Source: Cyanobium sp. C1_MAG_00004 (GTDB taxonomy: Bacteria > Cyanobacteriota > Cyanobacteriia > PCC-6307 > Cyanobiaceae). From it: DNA of 64,000 nucleotides. A model generated the notes under the pieces. That model made no database searches. It was not told the DNA's origin and was given only the letters and a program-made list of their open reading frames with translations. A program made the position numbers and the translations under genes. Shown here piece after piece: positions 38,304 to 49,771 of this stretch; the first letter of the stretch is position 1; the number at the start of each line of letters is the position of its first letter. Where the stretch lies: assembly GCA_027486935.1 (NCBI GenBank), contig JAIXOF010000012.1, positions 1-64,000 of the forward strand, written 5' to 3'.

Positions 38304-39713
38304 ATGGTGAGCGTTCCCCTCAACCAGCCCGAACGCGAGGAAACGTCCCAGCGGCGGAACCAGACCTCCCGCGAACGGGACGACCGGTTTGAGGCCCTGC
38401 CCGATGGGGTGCCACCCCAGAACCTGGAGGCCGAGGAAGCGGTCCTCGGCGGCATCCTGCTGGACCCCGACGCCATTGGCCGGGTGGCCGATGTGCTGCA
38501 GCCCGAGGCCTTCTACCTGCGGGGCCACCGCGAGATTTATCGAACCGCCCTGATGCTGCACAGCCAGGGCAAGCCCACCGACCTGACGGCGATGACCGCC
38601 TGGCTGGCGGACACCGGCGCCCTCGAGAAGGTGGGCGGCCAGGGGCGCCTGGTGGAGCTGGTCGAGCGCACCATCTCCACCGCTGCCATCGAGCAGGTGG
38701 CCCGCCTGGTGATGGACAAGTTTCTGCGGCGCCAGCTGATCCGCTCGGGCAACGAGGTGATCGCCCTGGGCTTCGACCAGAGCAAGCCGATGGAGCAGGT
38801 GCTCGATGAGGCCGAGCAAAAGATCTTTGCCATCAGCCAGGAGAAGCCCAGCAAGGGCCTGACCCCCACGGCCGAGATCCTGACCAGCACCTTCAACGAG
38901 ATCGAGAGCCGCTCACTGGGGACCGCGGTGGCGGGCATCCCGGTCAACTTCTACGACCTCGATGCGATCACCCAGGGCCTGCAGCGCAGCGACCTGATCA
39001 TCGTGGCCGGACGCCCGGCGATGGGCAAGACCTCGATCGTGCTCAACATCGCCAAGAACGTGGCCCAGCTCCACAGCCTGCCGGTGTGCGTGTTCTCGCT
39101 CGAGATGAGCAAAGAGCAGCTGACCTACCGCCTGCTGTCGATGGAGGTGGGCATCGAAAGCGGCCGCCTGCGCACCGGCCGCCTGCAGCAGGAAGAGTGG
39201 CCCCTGCTGGGCCAGGGCATCAACAGCCTGGGCCAGCTGCCGCTGTTCATCGACGACAAACCCAACAGTGGCGTGCTCGAGATGCGCTCGCTGTGCCGGC
39301 GCCTGATGGCCGAAACCGGCAAGGAGCTTGGGCTGATCGTGATCGATTACCTGCAGTTGATGGAGGGCAGCACCCCCGACAACCGCGTCCAGGAGCTGAG
39401 CCGCATCACCCGCGGCCTCAAGGGCATGGCCCGCGAGCTCAACGTGCCGGTGATGGCCCTGTCGCAGCTGAGCCGGGGCGTTGAATCGCGCACCAACAAG
39501 CGGCCAATGCTGAGCGACCTGCGGGAATCGGGCTCGATCGAGCAGGACGCCGACCTGGTGTTGATGATCTACCGCGACGAGTACTACAACCCGGAAACCC
39601 CCGACCGCGGCATCACCGAAGTGATCGTCACCAAGCACCGCAACGGCCCGGTGGGCACCGTCAAGCTGCTGTTCGAACCCCAGTTCACCCGCTTCCGCAA
39701 CCTGGCTGCCTAA
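38304..39713 (+). CDS. dnaB: Replicative DNA helicase DnaB
   Basis: 469 residues from ATG 38304. N-terminal DnaG-interacting domain (PPQNLEAEEAVLGGILLDPD). RecA-like ATPase with Walker A AGRPAMGKTS, Walker B GLIVIDYLQLM, and DnaB motifs (VFSLEMSKEQL, SDLRESGSIEQDADLVLMIY). It unwinds DNA at the replication fork as a hexamer. Some cyanobacterial dnaB genes carry an intein; none is inserted here. The stop codon lies in the first unit of a 20-bp tandem repeat. Confidence 0.98.
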   Translation: MVSVPLNQPEREETSQRRNQTSRERDDRFEALPDGVPPQNLEAEEAVLGGILLDPDAIGRVADVLQPEAFYLRGHREIYRTALMLHSQGKPTDLTAMTAWLADTGALEKVGGQGRLVELVERTISTAAIEQVARLVMDKFLRRQLIRSGNEVIALGFDQSKPMEQVLDEAEQKIFAISQEKPSKGLTPTAEILTSTFNEIESRSLGTAVAGIPVNFYDLDAITQGLQRSDLIIVAGRPAMGKTSIVLNIAKNVAQLHSLPVCVFSLEMSKEQLTYRLLSMEVGIESGRLRTGRLQQEEWPLLGQGINSLGQLPLFIDDKPNSGVLEMRSLCRRLMAETGKELGLIVIDYLQLMEGSTPDNRVQELSRITRGLKGMARELNVPVMALSQLSRGVESRTNKRPMLSDLRESGSIEQDADLVLMIYRDEYYNPETPDRGITEVIVTKHRNGPVGTVKLLFEPQFTRFRNLAA

Positions 39714-39770
39714 CGCAACAGCCGGCTGCCTAACGCAACAGCCGGCTGCCTAACGCAACAGCCGGCTGCC
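39706..39770. repeat. 20-bp tandem repeat, three units, spanning the dnaB stop codon
   Basis: The unit ctgcctaacgcaacagccgg occurs three times exactly (39706-39725, 39726-39745, 39746-39765) plus ctgcc. The first copy holds the last bases and TAA of dnaB, so copies two and three look like slippage or unequal duplication of the gene end. The identical copies imply recent origin. Confidence 0.95.
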
Positions 39771-39774
39771 CTGC

Positions 39775-40656
39775 CTAGGAAGCCATGGCGTAGCCGACCA
39801 CCGCCGCCACATAGGCGCGCTGATCGTTCAGCAGCCCCGGCGAGTCATCGATCTGGTGCGACGGGGGATCGATCACAAAATCGGGCGCGCCCCGCCCGAC
39901 CTGCAGGTTGAAGTCGGCGAAGTGGTGAAAGGTCGAGTGATGCAGCACCGCACCCCGGCCGGGCGCCTCATCGAGGATCGCGGTGATCTGCTCGCGGCCG
40001 CTGGTGATCGAGTAGCTCGACAACAGCACCTGCTGGCTGGCGGTGGTCGGCCGGATCACACCCTCATGGGGATGGGCCGGCAGCACCAGATGCCCGGGAA
40101 TCATGGTGTCAAAGGCCAGCAGCGGGTGGCCTGAGCGCTTGCGGCAGATCTGCACGCCGCCGTTCTGACCGGTCACCACGCAGGGGGTGTCGATCGCCGG
40201 GCAACCCGGATTGACGTACTCGCTGTCGCTGGGCAGATCGGGCCAGGTGCGCTTGAAGGTCTGGGTCTTGGTGACCGGCTCGAGGCAGCCGCCCAACGCC
40301 AGCAGCGACGAACCCAGATCGGTGTGGTCGCGGGCGATCACCAGCTGGGTACCGGCGGCCACCGCCGCCTCAAGCGCCGCAAAGAAGTCGGGCTCGGGGC
40401 CGTTGTCCAGGTCGGGGGCCATCAGCCACACCTGGCCGTAATGCCCCTGGCGCAGCTGGGTGTGCAGCTGCGCGCGGGCATCGGCCTCGGCGGGGTAGTC
40501 CTGCACCGTCAGGGCAAAGTCGGGCGCGATCGCCTGGCCCGCCTGGCGGATCTGGTCGGCCAGCAGACTGAAACGGGCGATGCACCAGTCGTTGGGGTCG
40601 CTGGCGATCGTCGACTGCAGCAGGGCGCGCGCCCGCGCTGGGGAGGCCGTCGTCAT
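39775..40656 (-). CDS. Conserved hypothetical protein with ThuA / class I amidotransferase-like fold features
   Basis: 293 residues. Alternating strands and helices: GHYGQVWLMAPDLDNGPEPD, AAVAAGTQLVIARDHTDLGS, a turn-rich centre with Cys (NPGCPAIDTPCVV), PGHLVLPAHPHEGVIRP, and a terminal His cluster (GAVLHHSTFHHFADFN). The layout suggests a Rossmann-like or ThuA-type hydrolase scaffold, but I see no Cys-His-Glu amidotransferase triad, so no activity is assigned. It converges on dnaB across the tandem repeat. Confidence 0.7.
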   Translation of the reverse strand: MTTASPARARALLQSTIASDPNDWCIARFSLLADQIRQAGQAIAPDFALTVQDYPAEADARAQLHTQLRQGHYGQVWLMAPDLDNGPEPDFFAALEAAVAAGTQLVIARDHTDLGSSLLALGGCLEPVTKTQTFKRTWPDLPSDSEYVNPGCPAIDTPCVVTGQNGGVQICRKRSGHPLLAFDTMIPGHLVLPAHPHEGVIRPTTASQQVLLSSYSITSGREQITAILDEAPGRGAVLHHSTFHHFADFNLQVGRGAPDFVIDPPSHQIDDSPGLLNDQRAYVAAVVGYAMAS

Positions 40657-40711
40657 GGAGGCTCAGACCGTTCTGGTATGGCACCAGTCTGACGCCAGGC
40701 GGCCCGGCGGC

Positions 40712-41404
40712 TCAACCCTGAAACAGCTCCTCGAGCGGACCCGGCTCGGCGCGGGCCAGCCGTTGCTGCAAAGCGACAAAGGCCTCACCGATGGCAGCGG
40801 GGTCAAAGGCGGTGCCGGCCGCCACCTGGCCCATGATCGTGACCATGCCGACGCCCACAGCTGGACTGTGGCCTGCCAGCTCTTGGGCCAGGCACTGCAC
40901 CAGGGCCCGCAGCGCGGCCTTGCCGATGCCGATCGAGGCCACCGCCGCCACCGGGTGATGGGCCATGCCGCCCCCGGTGAACAGCAGTGCGCCGCCCCGC
41001 TGTCGCAGCAGCGGCAGCACCGCCTGCACAGCCGCCAGGGCGCCGACCACGTCCACCTGCAGGTCAGCCGCCAGCCGCGCCGGACTCAAGGCCGTCGGCG
41101 GGGCAGCGGTGGGCACGACCGCGTTGTACACCAGCACCACAGGACCAGCCTGGGCCGGCAACGCCGCCAGGCCCGCGCCGATGGCTGCAGCCAGAGCCTC
41201 GGGATCACCAGCGTCAGCGGCCTGCAACCGCGCCGCAGCGCCGCTGGCCTGCAGCGCCCCCTGCAGCTCGGCCAGCAGCGGCCCATGGCGCTCAGGCTGC
41301 CGGCCCAGCAGCAGCAGGCTGGCGCCGGCCTGGGCAAAGGCCCGGGCGATGCCATGGCCAACCCCGGGGCCGTAGCCCACCACGATGCAGACAGCAGGGT
41401 CCAT
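40712..41404 (-). CDS. Short-chain dehydrogenase/reductase lacking the catalytic Tyr
   Basis: 230 residues from ATG 41404. The Rossmann start is [20 protein letters not shown], matching the SDR glycine motif, and LVYNAVVPT replaces the usual NNAG. Where SDR enzymes have YxxxK, this one reads [11 protein letters not shown]: the Lys is kept but the Tyr is Ile. It probably binds a nicotinamide cofactor but may not be an ordinary oxidoreductase. It is divergent from mnmG, 62 bp between the starts. Confidence 0.85.
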   Translation of the reverse strand: MDPAVCIVVGYGPGVGHGIARAFAQAGASLLLLGRQPERHGPLLAELQGALQASGAAARLQAADAGDPEALAAAIGAGLAALPAQAGPVVLVYNAVVPTAAPPTALSPARLAADLQVDVVGALAAVQAVLPLLRQRGGALLFTGGGMAHHPVAAVASIGIGKAALRALVQCLAQELAGHSPAVGVGMVTIMGQVAAGTAFDPAAIGEAFVALQQRLARAEPGPLEELFQG

Positions 41405-41466
41405 GGCGGCGGCCGGGCGTTGACCCCATGCTGCAGCAGGTGGCCGCTGCGCAGGAGAATGCACGG

Positions 41467-43467
41467 ATGAACGGCAACAGCTCAGCAGCCAACGCCCCCA
41501 CCCAACCACGCACCGAACCAGTCACAGAACAGTTCGAGGTGATCGTGGTGGGCGGTGGCCATGCGGGCTGCGAGGCGGCCCTGACCTGTGCCCGGCTGGG
41601 GCTGCAGACCGCCCTGTTCACGCTCAACCTGGACCGCATCGCCTGGCAGCCCTGCAACCCGGCCGTGGGCGGCCCGGCCAAAAGCCAGCTGGTGCACGAG
41701 GTCGACGCCCTGGGCGGGGTCATCGGCCGGCTGGCCGATGCCACCGCCCTGCAGAAGCGCATCCTCAACGCCAGCCGCGGCCCGGCGGTGTGGGCCCTGC
41801 GCGCCCAGACCGACAAGCGCCAGTACGCCCGCCAGATGCTGCAACTGCTGCAGCACACCCCCAACCTGGCGTTGCGCGAGGCGATGGTCACTGGCCTGGT
41901 GATCGACGGCGAGGCCGACGGCGGTGGCACCGCCTGGACTCCGGCCCAGGGCCCGGCGGCCCGGGTGTGCGGCGTGCGCACTTACTTCGGCAGCAGCTAC
42001 GGCGCCAAGGCCGTGATCCTGACCGCCGGCACCTTTTTAGGGGGCCGCATCTGGGTGGGCAGCCAGAGCATGGCCGCCGGCCGTGCCGGCGAGCAGGCCG
42101 CCGAAGGGCTGACCGACGCGCTGGCGTCCCTGGGGTTTGCGCTGGACCGGCTCAAGACCGGCACCCCGGCCCGGGTCGACCGGCGCAGCGTCGCCCTCGA
42201 TCAGCTCGAGGAGCAACCCAGCGACGCCCACGACCGGTTTTTCTCGTTTGACCCGGCCGCCTGGGTGAGCAGCGAGCCGATGAGCTGCCACATCACCCGC
42301 ACCACGGCTGACACCCATGCCCTGATCAAAGACAACCTGCACCTGACGCCCATCTACGGCGGTCACATCGACAGCAAGGGGCCCCGTTACTGCCCCTCGA
42401 TCGAAGACAAGATCGTGCGCTTTGCCGACAAGGCGAGCCACCAGATCTTTCTCGAACCCGAGGGGCGCGACACCCCCGAGCTGTACGTGCAGGGCTTCTC
42501 GACCGGGTTGCCCGAGCACCTGCAGCTGCAGCTGCTGCGCACCCTGCCGGGTCTGGAGCAGTGCGTGATGCTGCGGCCCGCCTATGCGGTCGATTACGAC
42601 GTACTGCCCGCGACCCAGCTCAAGCCCTCGCTCGAGACCAAGCGGGTGGCGGGGCTGTACAGCGCCGGTCAGCTCAACGGCACCACCGGCTACGAAGAGG
42701 CCGCCGCCCAGGGGCTGGTGGCCGGGCTCAACGCGGCGCGCCAGGTGCGGGGCCAGGAGCCCGTGCACTTTGAACGGGCCGGCAGCTACATCGGCACCAT
42801 GATCGATGACCTGATCAGCAAGGACCTGCGCGAGCCCTATCGGGTGCTGACCAGCCGCAGCGAATACCGATTGGTGCTGCGGGGCGACAACGCCGACCGG
42901 CGCCTGACACCCCTGGGCCGCGAGCTGGGGCTGATCGACGAGCGCCGCTGGCAGATCTACAGCGACAAGCAGGCGGCGATCGCCGCCGAACAACGCCGAC
43001 TCGAGACCGTGCGGCTCAAGGTGAGTGATCCGGTGGCCCCGGCAGTGGAGGCCGAGACCGGCGCACCGATCAAGGGCTCGATCCTGCTGGCCGACCTGCT
43101 GCGGCGGCCCGGCTTCCACAGTGATGACCTGGTGCGCCACGGGCTCGCCGCCCCCGAGCTGCCCCGCGAGGTGCGCGAAGCCGCCGAGATCGACATCAAG
43201 TACAGCGGCTACCTGGAGCGCCAGCAGCAACAGATCAACCAGCTGCGCCGGCAGGATCAGCGTCCCCTGCCGGCCGCCATCAACTACAGCGCCATCGGCA
43301 CCCTGTCGCGCGAGGCCCGCGAAAAGCTGAGCGCCGTGCAACCCACCACCCTGGGCCAGGCCAGCCGCATCCCCGGGGTCAGCCCCGCCGATGCCAACGC
43401 CCTGCTGCTCTGGCTCGAGCTGCGCAACCGCGATACCTTGAAACCCCCTGCAGAAACCCGGCGGTGA
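41467..43467 (+). CDS. mnmG: tRNA uridine 5-carboxymethylaminomethyl modification enzyme MnmG (GidA)
   Basis: 666 residues from ATG 41467; ATG 41427 would add 13-14 residues. The FAD-binding motif is [15 protein letters not shown], with family signatures [39 protein letters not shown] and [15 protein letters not shown]. With MnmE it modifies the wobble uridine of several tRNAs. The C-terminal helical domain ends [20 protein letters not shown]. The stop overlaps the next gene by GTGA. Confidence 0.97.
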   Translation: MNGNSSAANAPTQPRTEPVTEQFEVIVVGGGHAGCEAALTCARLGLQTALFTLNLDRIAWQPCNPAVGGPAKSQLVHEVDALGGVIGRLADATALQKRILNASRGPAVWALRAQTDKRQYARQMLQLLQHTPNLALREAMVTGLVIDGEADGGGTAWTPAQGPAARVCGVRTYFGSSYGAKAVILTAGTFLGGRIWVGSQSMAAGRAGEQAAEGLTDALASLGFALDRLKTGTPARVDRRSVALDQLEEQPSDAHDRFFSFDPAAWVSSEPMSCHITRTTADTHALIKDNLHLTPIYGGHIDSKGPRYCPSIEDKIVRFADKASHQIFLEPEGRDTPELYVQGFSTGLPEHLQLQLLRTLPGLEQCVMLRPAYAVDYDVLPATQLKPSLETKRVAGLYSAGQLNGTTGYEEAAAQGLVAGLNAARQVRGQEPVHFERAGSYIGTMIDDLISKDLREPYRVLTSRSEYRLVLRGDNADRRLTPLGRELGLIDERRWQIYSDKQAAIAAEQRRLETVRLKVSDPVAPAVEAETGAPIKGSILLADLLRRPGFHSDDLVRHGLAAPELPREVREAAEIDIKYSGYLERQQQQINQLRRQDQRPLPAAINYSAIGTLSREAREKLSAVQPTTLGQASRIPGVSPADANALLLWLELRNRDTLKPPAETRR

Positions 43468-44222
43468 GCCCTGCTCGAGGCATCCCCACCTCCAGGGCCT
43501 ATTGGGAGCTCAAGGCCGAGCAGATGCTGAACCGGGTGTTCAGCAGCGAGGCACCGATCGAGCTTGAGATCGTCGAACCGGTCCCGTCCAGCAGCCCAAC
43601 GCCTGCGCCAGCGACGGCGCCGCCAGCATCAACGGCGATCCCGAAACGCGGGCAGCCGCAGGTGCTGCCGGTCGCCGCAGCCGCGGCGGGGCTGAGCAGC
43701 GCCCTGGTGATGGCCGTGGCCTGGGGTCTGTGGAACCAGCAGCAACAGGCGCTGCGCCAGGAACGCAACCTGGTGCTGCTGGAACGGCTGCGCAACCTGG
43801 GACCCGGGACCCAGGCCGCGGATGCAGCAGCGACCGGCAACGCGGCCGACAGCGACCTGCCGCCCCCGCCGCCGGGCGAACCCTGGATGGAAGAGCTGGC
43901 CCAGCTGCCGGCAGATGGGGCGCCAGCCGCTGACGTGTTGAAGGTCCCCTTCAACACCGCGATCGGCAACCGGGCACCTGCGGTCGGCGTCCCGCCGCTG
44001 CCACCGTTGGCGTCCGAAGGACTGCCCCAGCTGGTCGGCGTGGTGCAGAGCCAGGGCCGCGGCAGCTCGGCGATCTTCCAGATCGGCGGCAGCTCCAGCA
44101 GCGCGGCGGTCGGCGAAACGATCGCCGGCAGCGGCTGGCGGCTGCGGTCCGTCGCCGGCGAAGGGGCCGTGATCGAGCGCGGCGGCCAGGTGCGCCGGCT
44201 CAGCATCAGCAGCGGCCTTTGA
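43464..44222 (+). CDS. Membrane-anchored GspC/PilP-like protein
   Basis: 252 residues from GTG 43464, overlapping mnmG by GTGA. One membrane helix ([20 protein letters not shown], ~75-92) follows a cytoplasmic, Pro-rich segment. The periplasmic part has a Pro-rich stretch ([11 protein letters not shown]) and a C-terminal domain: [48 protein letters not shown]. That resembles the homology region of GspC or PilP, which links inner- and outer-membrane parts of type II secretion or type IV pili. No other pilus gene is adjacent, so a role in that machinery is inferred from fold similarity only. Confidence 0.7.
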   Translation: MSPARGIPTSRAYWELKAEQMLNRVFSSEAPIELEIVEPVPSSSPTPAPATAPPASTAIPKRGQPQVLPVAAAAAGLSSALVMAVAWGLWNQQQQALRQERNLVLLERLRNLGPGTQAADAAATGNAADSDLPPPPPGEPWMEELAQLPADGAPAADVLKVPFNTAIGNRAPAVGVPPLPPLASEGLPQLVGVVQSQGRGSSAIFQIGGSSSSAAVGETIAGSGWRLRSVAGEGAVIERGGQVRRLSISSGL

Positions 44223-44259
44223 GTTGTCCTCCCTAGGGTGAAGCCAACTGGCCGCTGCC

Positions 44260-44910
44260 ATGGGGGCTCCACCGACCGCATTGCAGACCTCACCCCAGGT
44301 GTTGTGGCAGGCCCCGTTCCAGACCGTGGCCAGCGGCAGCGCCGGCCGGATGCTGAACGGGCCCTGGCGGGTGCTGCTGCTCGGTGATGGCAGCCCCACC
44401 CGCCACCTGGAGCTGCTCAGCGGGGCACCGGTCGAGGTGGACCTGATCGCCATGGCCCCCGATCCCGACCCCGGGGTGGGCGCGCCTGTCGAGATCCACG
44501 CCCTGCACGCCCCGCTGCTGCGGCGTCAGGTCTGGCTGCGCTGCGGGGACCAGACCCTGGCCTGGGCCGAAAGCTGGTGGAACCAACAGCAGGCTGCCAC
44601 CCACCTGCAACATCGTGAACAGCCGATCTGGCGCAGCTTGACCGGGGACCGGGCCGAGCTGTTCCGCGAGGTCGATGGCCTGGCCCAGGTCGAAGCGGAC
44701 TGGCTGGCCACACGCTTCGGTCACAGCGGCCCGTTCTGGAGCCGCCATTACCGGTTCTTTCGCGGCGGTCAACCGCTGACCGTGATCCGCGAGGTGTTCT
44801 CACCGGCGCTGGAGACCTGGCTGGGACCCGCCAGCACAGGCCCGGGCAGCACCCCTGCCCAGGTTTACGGATTACAACAACAGCACCGCTTTGGAGCCGG
44901 AACGGCTTGA
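44260..44910 (+). CDS. Chorismate lyase-like protein (4-hydroxybenzoate synthesis for plastoquinone)
   Basis: 216 residues from ATG 44260. Features of the UbiC/DUF98-type cyanobacterial chorismate pyruvate-lyases: DGSPTRHLELLSGAPVEVDL, RRQVWLRCGDQTLAWAESWW (with the substrate-binding Arg and Trp), PIWRSLTGDRAELFREVDG and PLTVIREVFSPALETWLG. It should convert chorismate to 4-hydroxybenzoate and pyruvate, the first committed step of plastoquinone synthesis in cyanobacteria. It lies 37 bp downstream of the GspC-like gene. Confidence 0.85.
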   Translation: MGAPPTALQTSPQVLWQAPFQTVASGSAGRMLNGPWRVLLLGDGSPTRHLELLSGAPVEVDLIAMAPDPDPGVGAPVEIHALHAPLLRRQVWLRCGDQTLAWAESWWNQQQAATHLQHREQPIWRSLTGDRAELFREVDGLAQVEADWLATRFGHSGPFWSRHYRFFRGGQPLTVIREVFSPALETWLGPASTGPGSTPAQVYGLQQQHRFGAGTA

Positions 44911-44963
44911 CAGATTGACGTCTTCTGTGGCTGAGGCATGCTGGATTCAGTTGCATCACCACC

Positions 44964-45176
44964 ATGTCCCTGCGCCACGGCAGCAACCATCCACCCGGCC
45001 GCCGCAGCGACCGCCAGATCGGACTCTGGGCTGATCTTCTGGCCGATCTCGACCGGGGGGCACCGGCGATCAGCACCACCGCCAGCGAAATGGCAGAAGA
45101 CGTGCCCCGACAACTGCGCGGCGCTGTCAACAACGAGCTGGCCCGACGGGGCTGCCCCTTCAGAATCAGCGCCTGA
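44964..45176 (+). CDS. Small hypothetical protein
   Basis: 70 residues from ATG 44964. Basic N-terminus (MSLRHGSNHPPGRRSDRQ), then an amphipathic helix (IGLWADLLADLDRG) and an acidic/Ala-rich second half ending RRGCPFRISA. No domain recognised. It is 53 bp after the chorismate lyase-like gene and overlaps the convergent low-complexity gene by 11 bp. Confidence 0.5.
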   Translation: MSLRHGSNHPPGRRSDRQIGLWADLLADLDRGAPAISTTASEMAEDVPRQLRGAVNNELARRGCPFRISA

Positions 45177-45756
45177 GGCGAGACCGGGTGGAGCGGGGCA
45201 GGGGGCGCCCGCCGCTGGTGGGCGGCCCTGAATCGAATTCTGAGTCCTGTTGTCGCTCCTGAAGGTCGGGCGCGCGCCCCGGCTGACGCTGCCAGCGACT
45301 GACGCTGAAGGCCGCATCGTCGGGCCAATCGCCGCTCATCGGCGGCCCCTGGGGGGGCTCAGGGACGGGCGCCCGGGGTTCGCTGGCGCGACCGGCAACC
45401 CGGCCACGCCGCGAGATCGCCTCAAGCGGCCGGCGACGGCCACTGGCCTGAGGGCTGGACTGAGAGCTGGCTTGAGGGCTGGGCTGAGGACTGGGCTGGC
45501 GGTCATTGGACGACGGCGACTGCCAGGGCTCGCGCCAGTCGTCATCGCCGTCATCGTCCAGCAGCCAGTCGAGCTTGCCTTCGACCCAGCGACCCAACTC
45601 GCCTGGGTTGAGCCGCGATGCCGGGCGCCGCCCCTGACCACGGGTTGCACCGCGCGAACCGGGCCTGGCTCCGGCCACCCCATCCACCAGCTGGCGACCC
45701 GTCTCAACCCAACGGTCGAAACGCTGCTCGAGCCTCTCGTCATCCCAACGCGCCAT
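45166..45756 (-). CDS. Low-complexity hypothetical protein with an ordered N-terminus
   Basis: 196 residues. The first ~70 look folded and acidic (MARWDDERLEQRFDRWVETG, GELGRWVEGKLDWLLDDDGD). The rest is disordered, with a Ser-Pro-Gln repeat (PSPQPSPQASSQSSPQAS) encoded by a short tandem DNA repeat, and a basic C-terminus (TRSRLRR). No known domain. It is third in a minus-strand run: SprT, a 36-residue membrane protein, then this gene 9 bp later. Confidence 0.65.
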   Translation of the reverse strand: MARWDDERLEQRFDRWVETGRQLVDGVAGARPGSRGATRGQGRRPASRLNPGELGRWVEGKLDWLLDDDGDDDWREPWQSPSSNDRQPSPQPSPQASSQSSPQASGRRRPLEAISRRGRVAGRASEPRAPVPEPPQGPPMSGDWPDDAAFSVSRWQRQPGRAPDLQERQQDSEFDSGPPTSGGRPLPRSTRSRLRR

Positions 45757-45765
45757 CGCTGCAGG

Positions 45766-45876
45766 CTAGCGGCGCCGCACACCGGGCCAGCGCTCGAGAC
45801 CCAGGCCCAGCAGGGCGATCCCGAGCCCCGCAAACTGCAGGGTCCACAGAAAGACGTCGATCGGACCTGGGCTCAT
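45766..45876 (-). CDS. 36-residue single-helix membrane protein
   Basis: The sequence begins MSPGPIDVFLWTLQFAGLGI and continues ALLGLGLERWPGVRRR: one membrane helix with a basic cytoplasmic tail by the positive-inside rule. Its ATG overlaps the SprT stop by ATGA (45876-45873), and the next gene starts 9 bp after its stop, so it is embedded in a tight operon. Codon usage matches neighbours. A real small protein is likely, function unknown. Confidence 0.6.
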   Translation of the reverse strand: MSPGPIDVFLWTLQFAGLGIALLGLGLERWPGVRRR

Positions 45877-46424
45877 GACGCGAGGTTATCGGCCGGCACA
45901 AACGCCAGCAGGCAGCTGGCGTGCCAACGGCCGCCATGCAGGGCCTCGCAGCAGGGGCGGCAGGCCAGCCCCTGAACCCGGCGGCGGTACGGCCGGCTGA
46001 TGCCACAGCGGGGGCAGCGGGCCAACCAGCGGGGTTGGCGGCCCCCCTCGGCAGCACCGGGCAAGGGGTAGCTGTGGCGGATCCGCACTTCAAAGGCCGA
46101 CTGGGAGGCATTGATCGCCGCCATGCAGGCCCTGAACCGGGGGCCATGGCCTTCGCGCACCCGCAGCACCCGATCCACCCAGGCATGGATCATCTCGTGG
46201 CAGAGCGTGCTCAACAGGGCCTGCCGCGGCAGGGGCTCCAGCAGGGGCCGCGAAAGCACGATCTCGCACAGATCAGGGCCAGACCGGTACAGCCCAGCCG
46301 TGCGGGTCATGCGGCCGTCGCTCCAGCGCAGGCTCACCAGGGACTGACCCCCGGGGGCGAGGCTGCCCTGAAAATGCTCCCGGTTCAGGCGATGGAACAG
46401 GGGCAGCAACGGTTCAATCGGCAA
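45873..46424 (-). CDS. SprT-like zinc metallopeptidase
   Basis: 183 residues. The zinc/catalytic motif HExxH appears in LSTLCHEMIHAWVD, with the downstream third-ligand region GHGPRF as in SprT/Spartan proteins. The C-terminus has a zinc ribbon: CPRCG and CRPCC. N-terminal region LNREHFQGSLAPGG is typical. Spartan cleaves DNA-protein crosslinks; bacterial SprT function is less certain. The stop overlaps the 36-residue gene. Confidence 0.9.
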   Translation of the reverse strand: MPIEPLLPLFHRLNREHFQGSLAPGGQSLVSLRWSDGRMTRTAGLYRSGPDLCEIVLSRPLLEPLPRQALLSTLCHEMIHAWVDRVLRVREGHGPRFRACMAAINASQSAFEVRIRHSYPLPGAAEGGRQPRWLARCPRCGISRPYRRRVQGLACRPCCEALHGGRWHASCLLAFVPADNLAS

Positions 46425-46498
46425 GGTCGCAGGGGCGCCGGGCTCATTGTGACGCGCTTTCGGTCAGACTCATGGGCCCTCAAACAAGCTGAGCGTCC

Positions 46499-46918
46499 AT
46501 GGATTGGGCTCTGACCCGCGAGATCGGCACCAAGGCCCTGCTGGCCGGAGCTGGGGCACTGCTGCTGTACTGGACGATCAGCGCCGTCAAGCTGGTGCTG
46601 AGCGCCCGCGGCATCAACCCGCTGATCAAGCAGTTCTTCAACCAGGTGGCCAGCGGCCAGGTCGATGGCGCCTACCTGCTGACCACCAAGAACTACCGCT
46701 CCCACGTCAACCGCAGCCAGTTCATCCGCTTTCTGGCCAGCCTGCAGCTGAACCGTTACCGGAACCTGAAGTCGGGTCGTCCCCGCATCGAGGACGGCCA
46801 GATCGTGCTGACGATCAAGCTCAAAAGCGAAGCCAATGACGAGCTGCCCCTCGATTTCATCTTCGTGAAAGTCGATGAGCAGTGGCGAGTCGACCGCATC
46901 ATCAAACTGGCGGCTGCC

Positions 46919-46921
<3 letters not shown>
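46499..46921 (+). CDS. Membrane-anchored protein with an NTF2/DUF4864-like domain
   Basis: 140 residues from ATG 46499. One N-terminal helix (ALLAGAGALLLYWTISAVKL), then an alpha/beta domain: FFNQVASGQVDGAYLLTTKN, YRSHVNRSQFIRFLASLQL, IVLTIKLKSEANDELPLDF, VKVDEQWRVDRIIKL. This is the pattern of small extracytoplasmic NTF2-like or DUF4864-like proteins. No function can be assigned. It is divergent from sprT (74 bp). Confidence 0.75.
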
Positions 46922-49222
<2,301 letters not shown>

Positions 49223-49236
49223 GGCTCAGCGCCGAC

Positions 49237-49503
49237 TCAGCGGCGACCGGCGCGGTTGACCGGGCCACCCGCATTGGGGCCGGCGCCAGGACCGGCCGCC
49301 GGACGCACACCAGCACCAGGGGCGCCCGCGCCCACACCGGGGGTGGCGGCGCGCACGGCCGGGCGGGCCACGCAGCCGACCGGTACGCCAGGGCCGGTGC
49401 AATAGGGCGCGGCCTGGGCTGCAGGCGACAGGCCCCCAGCCGTCAACAGCAGACCACCAGCACCCGAAAGCAGAGCGGTCAGGGCGGCGGTACGGCGTGC
49501 CAT
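49237..49503 (-). CDS. Small secreted Gly/Pro/Ala-rich protein
   Basis: 88 residues from ATG 49503. A signal peptide (LTALLSGAGGLLLTAGGLSP, cleaved near AAQAA) is followed by a short Cys pair (YCTGPGVPVGCVARP), which may form a disulphide, and a low-complexity Gly/Pro/Ala tail (VGAGAPGAGVRPAAGPGAGP). Function unknown; exported, possibly cell-surface associated. Converges with ligA. Confidence 0.65.
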   Translation of the reverse strand: MARRTAALTALLSGAGGLLLTAGGLSPAAQAAPYCTGPGVPVGCVARPAVRAATPGVGAGAPGAGVRPAAGPGAGPNAGGPVNRAGRR

Positions 49504-49612
49504 GGGGAGGGTCAGACAACTTGAACCGTCATCCTGACAGCGATGGCAAGCGCCTGACACCCGCAGCGCAGCTTCGAATGCACGATGGTGGCGTTGTCCT
49601 GGCAGCCACGTG

Positions 49613-49771
49613 ATGGCCGAACCGACCGCCTTCCGCTGGATCAAGACCGAGTGTGGCCGGGCCAAATACCAGGAGCTGGCGACTCGGCCAGGAGCGGCGG
49701 CACGGGTGCGGCTGGCCTGGTTCGTGCTGATCGCAGCGCTGCGGGACTGGCCCCTGCCATCAAAGAGCTGA
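49613..49771 (+). CDS. 52-residue small protein
   Basis: The sequence starts MAEPTAFRWIKTECGRAKYQ, with a helical part (TRPGAAARVRLAWFVLIAAL) and ends RDWPLPSKS. Amphipathic, basic, and with normal codon use for this genome. It overlaps the convergent TVP38 gene by 12 bp. No ribosome binding site is strong (gcagccacgtg). Plausible as a gene for its residue pattern; unknown function. Confidence 0.4.
   Translation: MAEPTAFRWIKTECGRAKYQELATRPGAAARVRLAWFVLIAALRDWPLPSKS

Noticed and set aside
38304-39713. Intein inside dnaB
   Set aside because: The protein reads continuously through both Walker motifs with a normal length of 469 residues.
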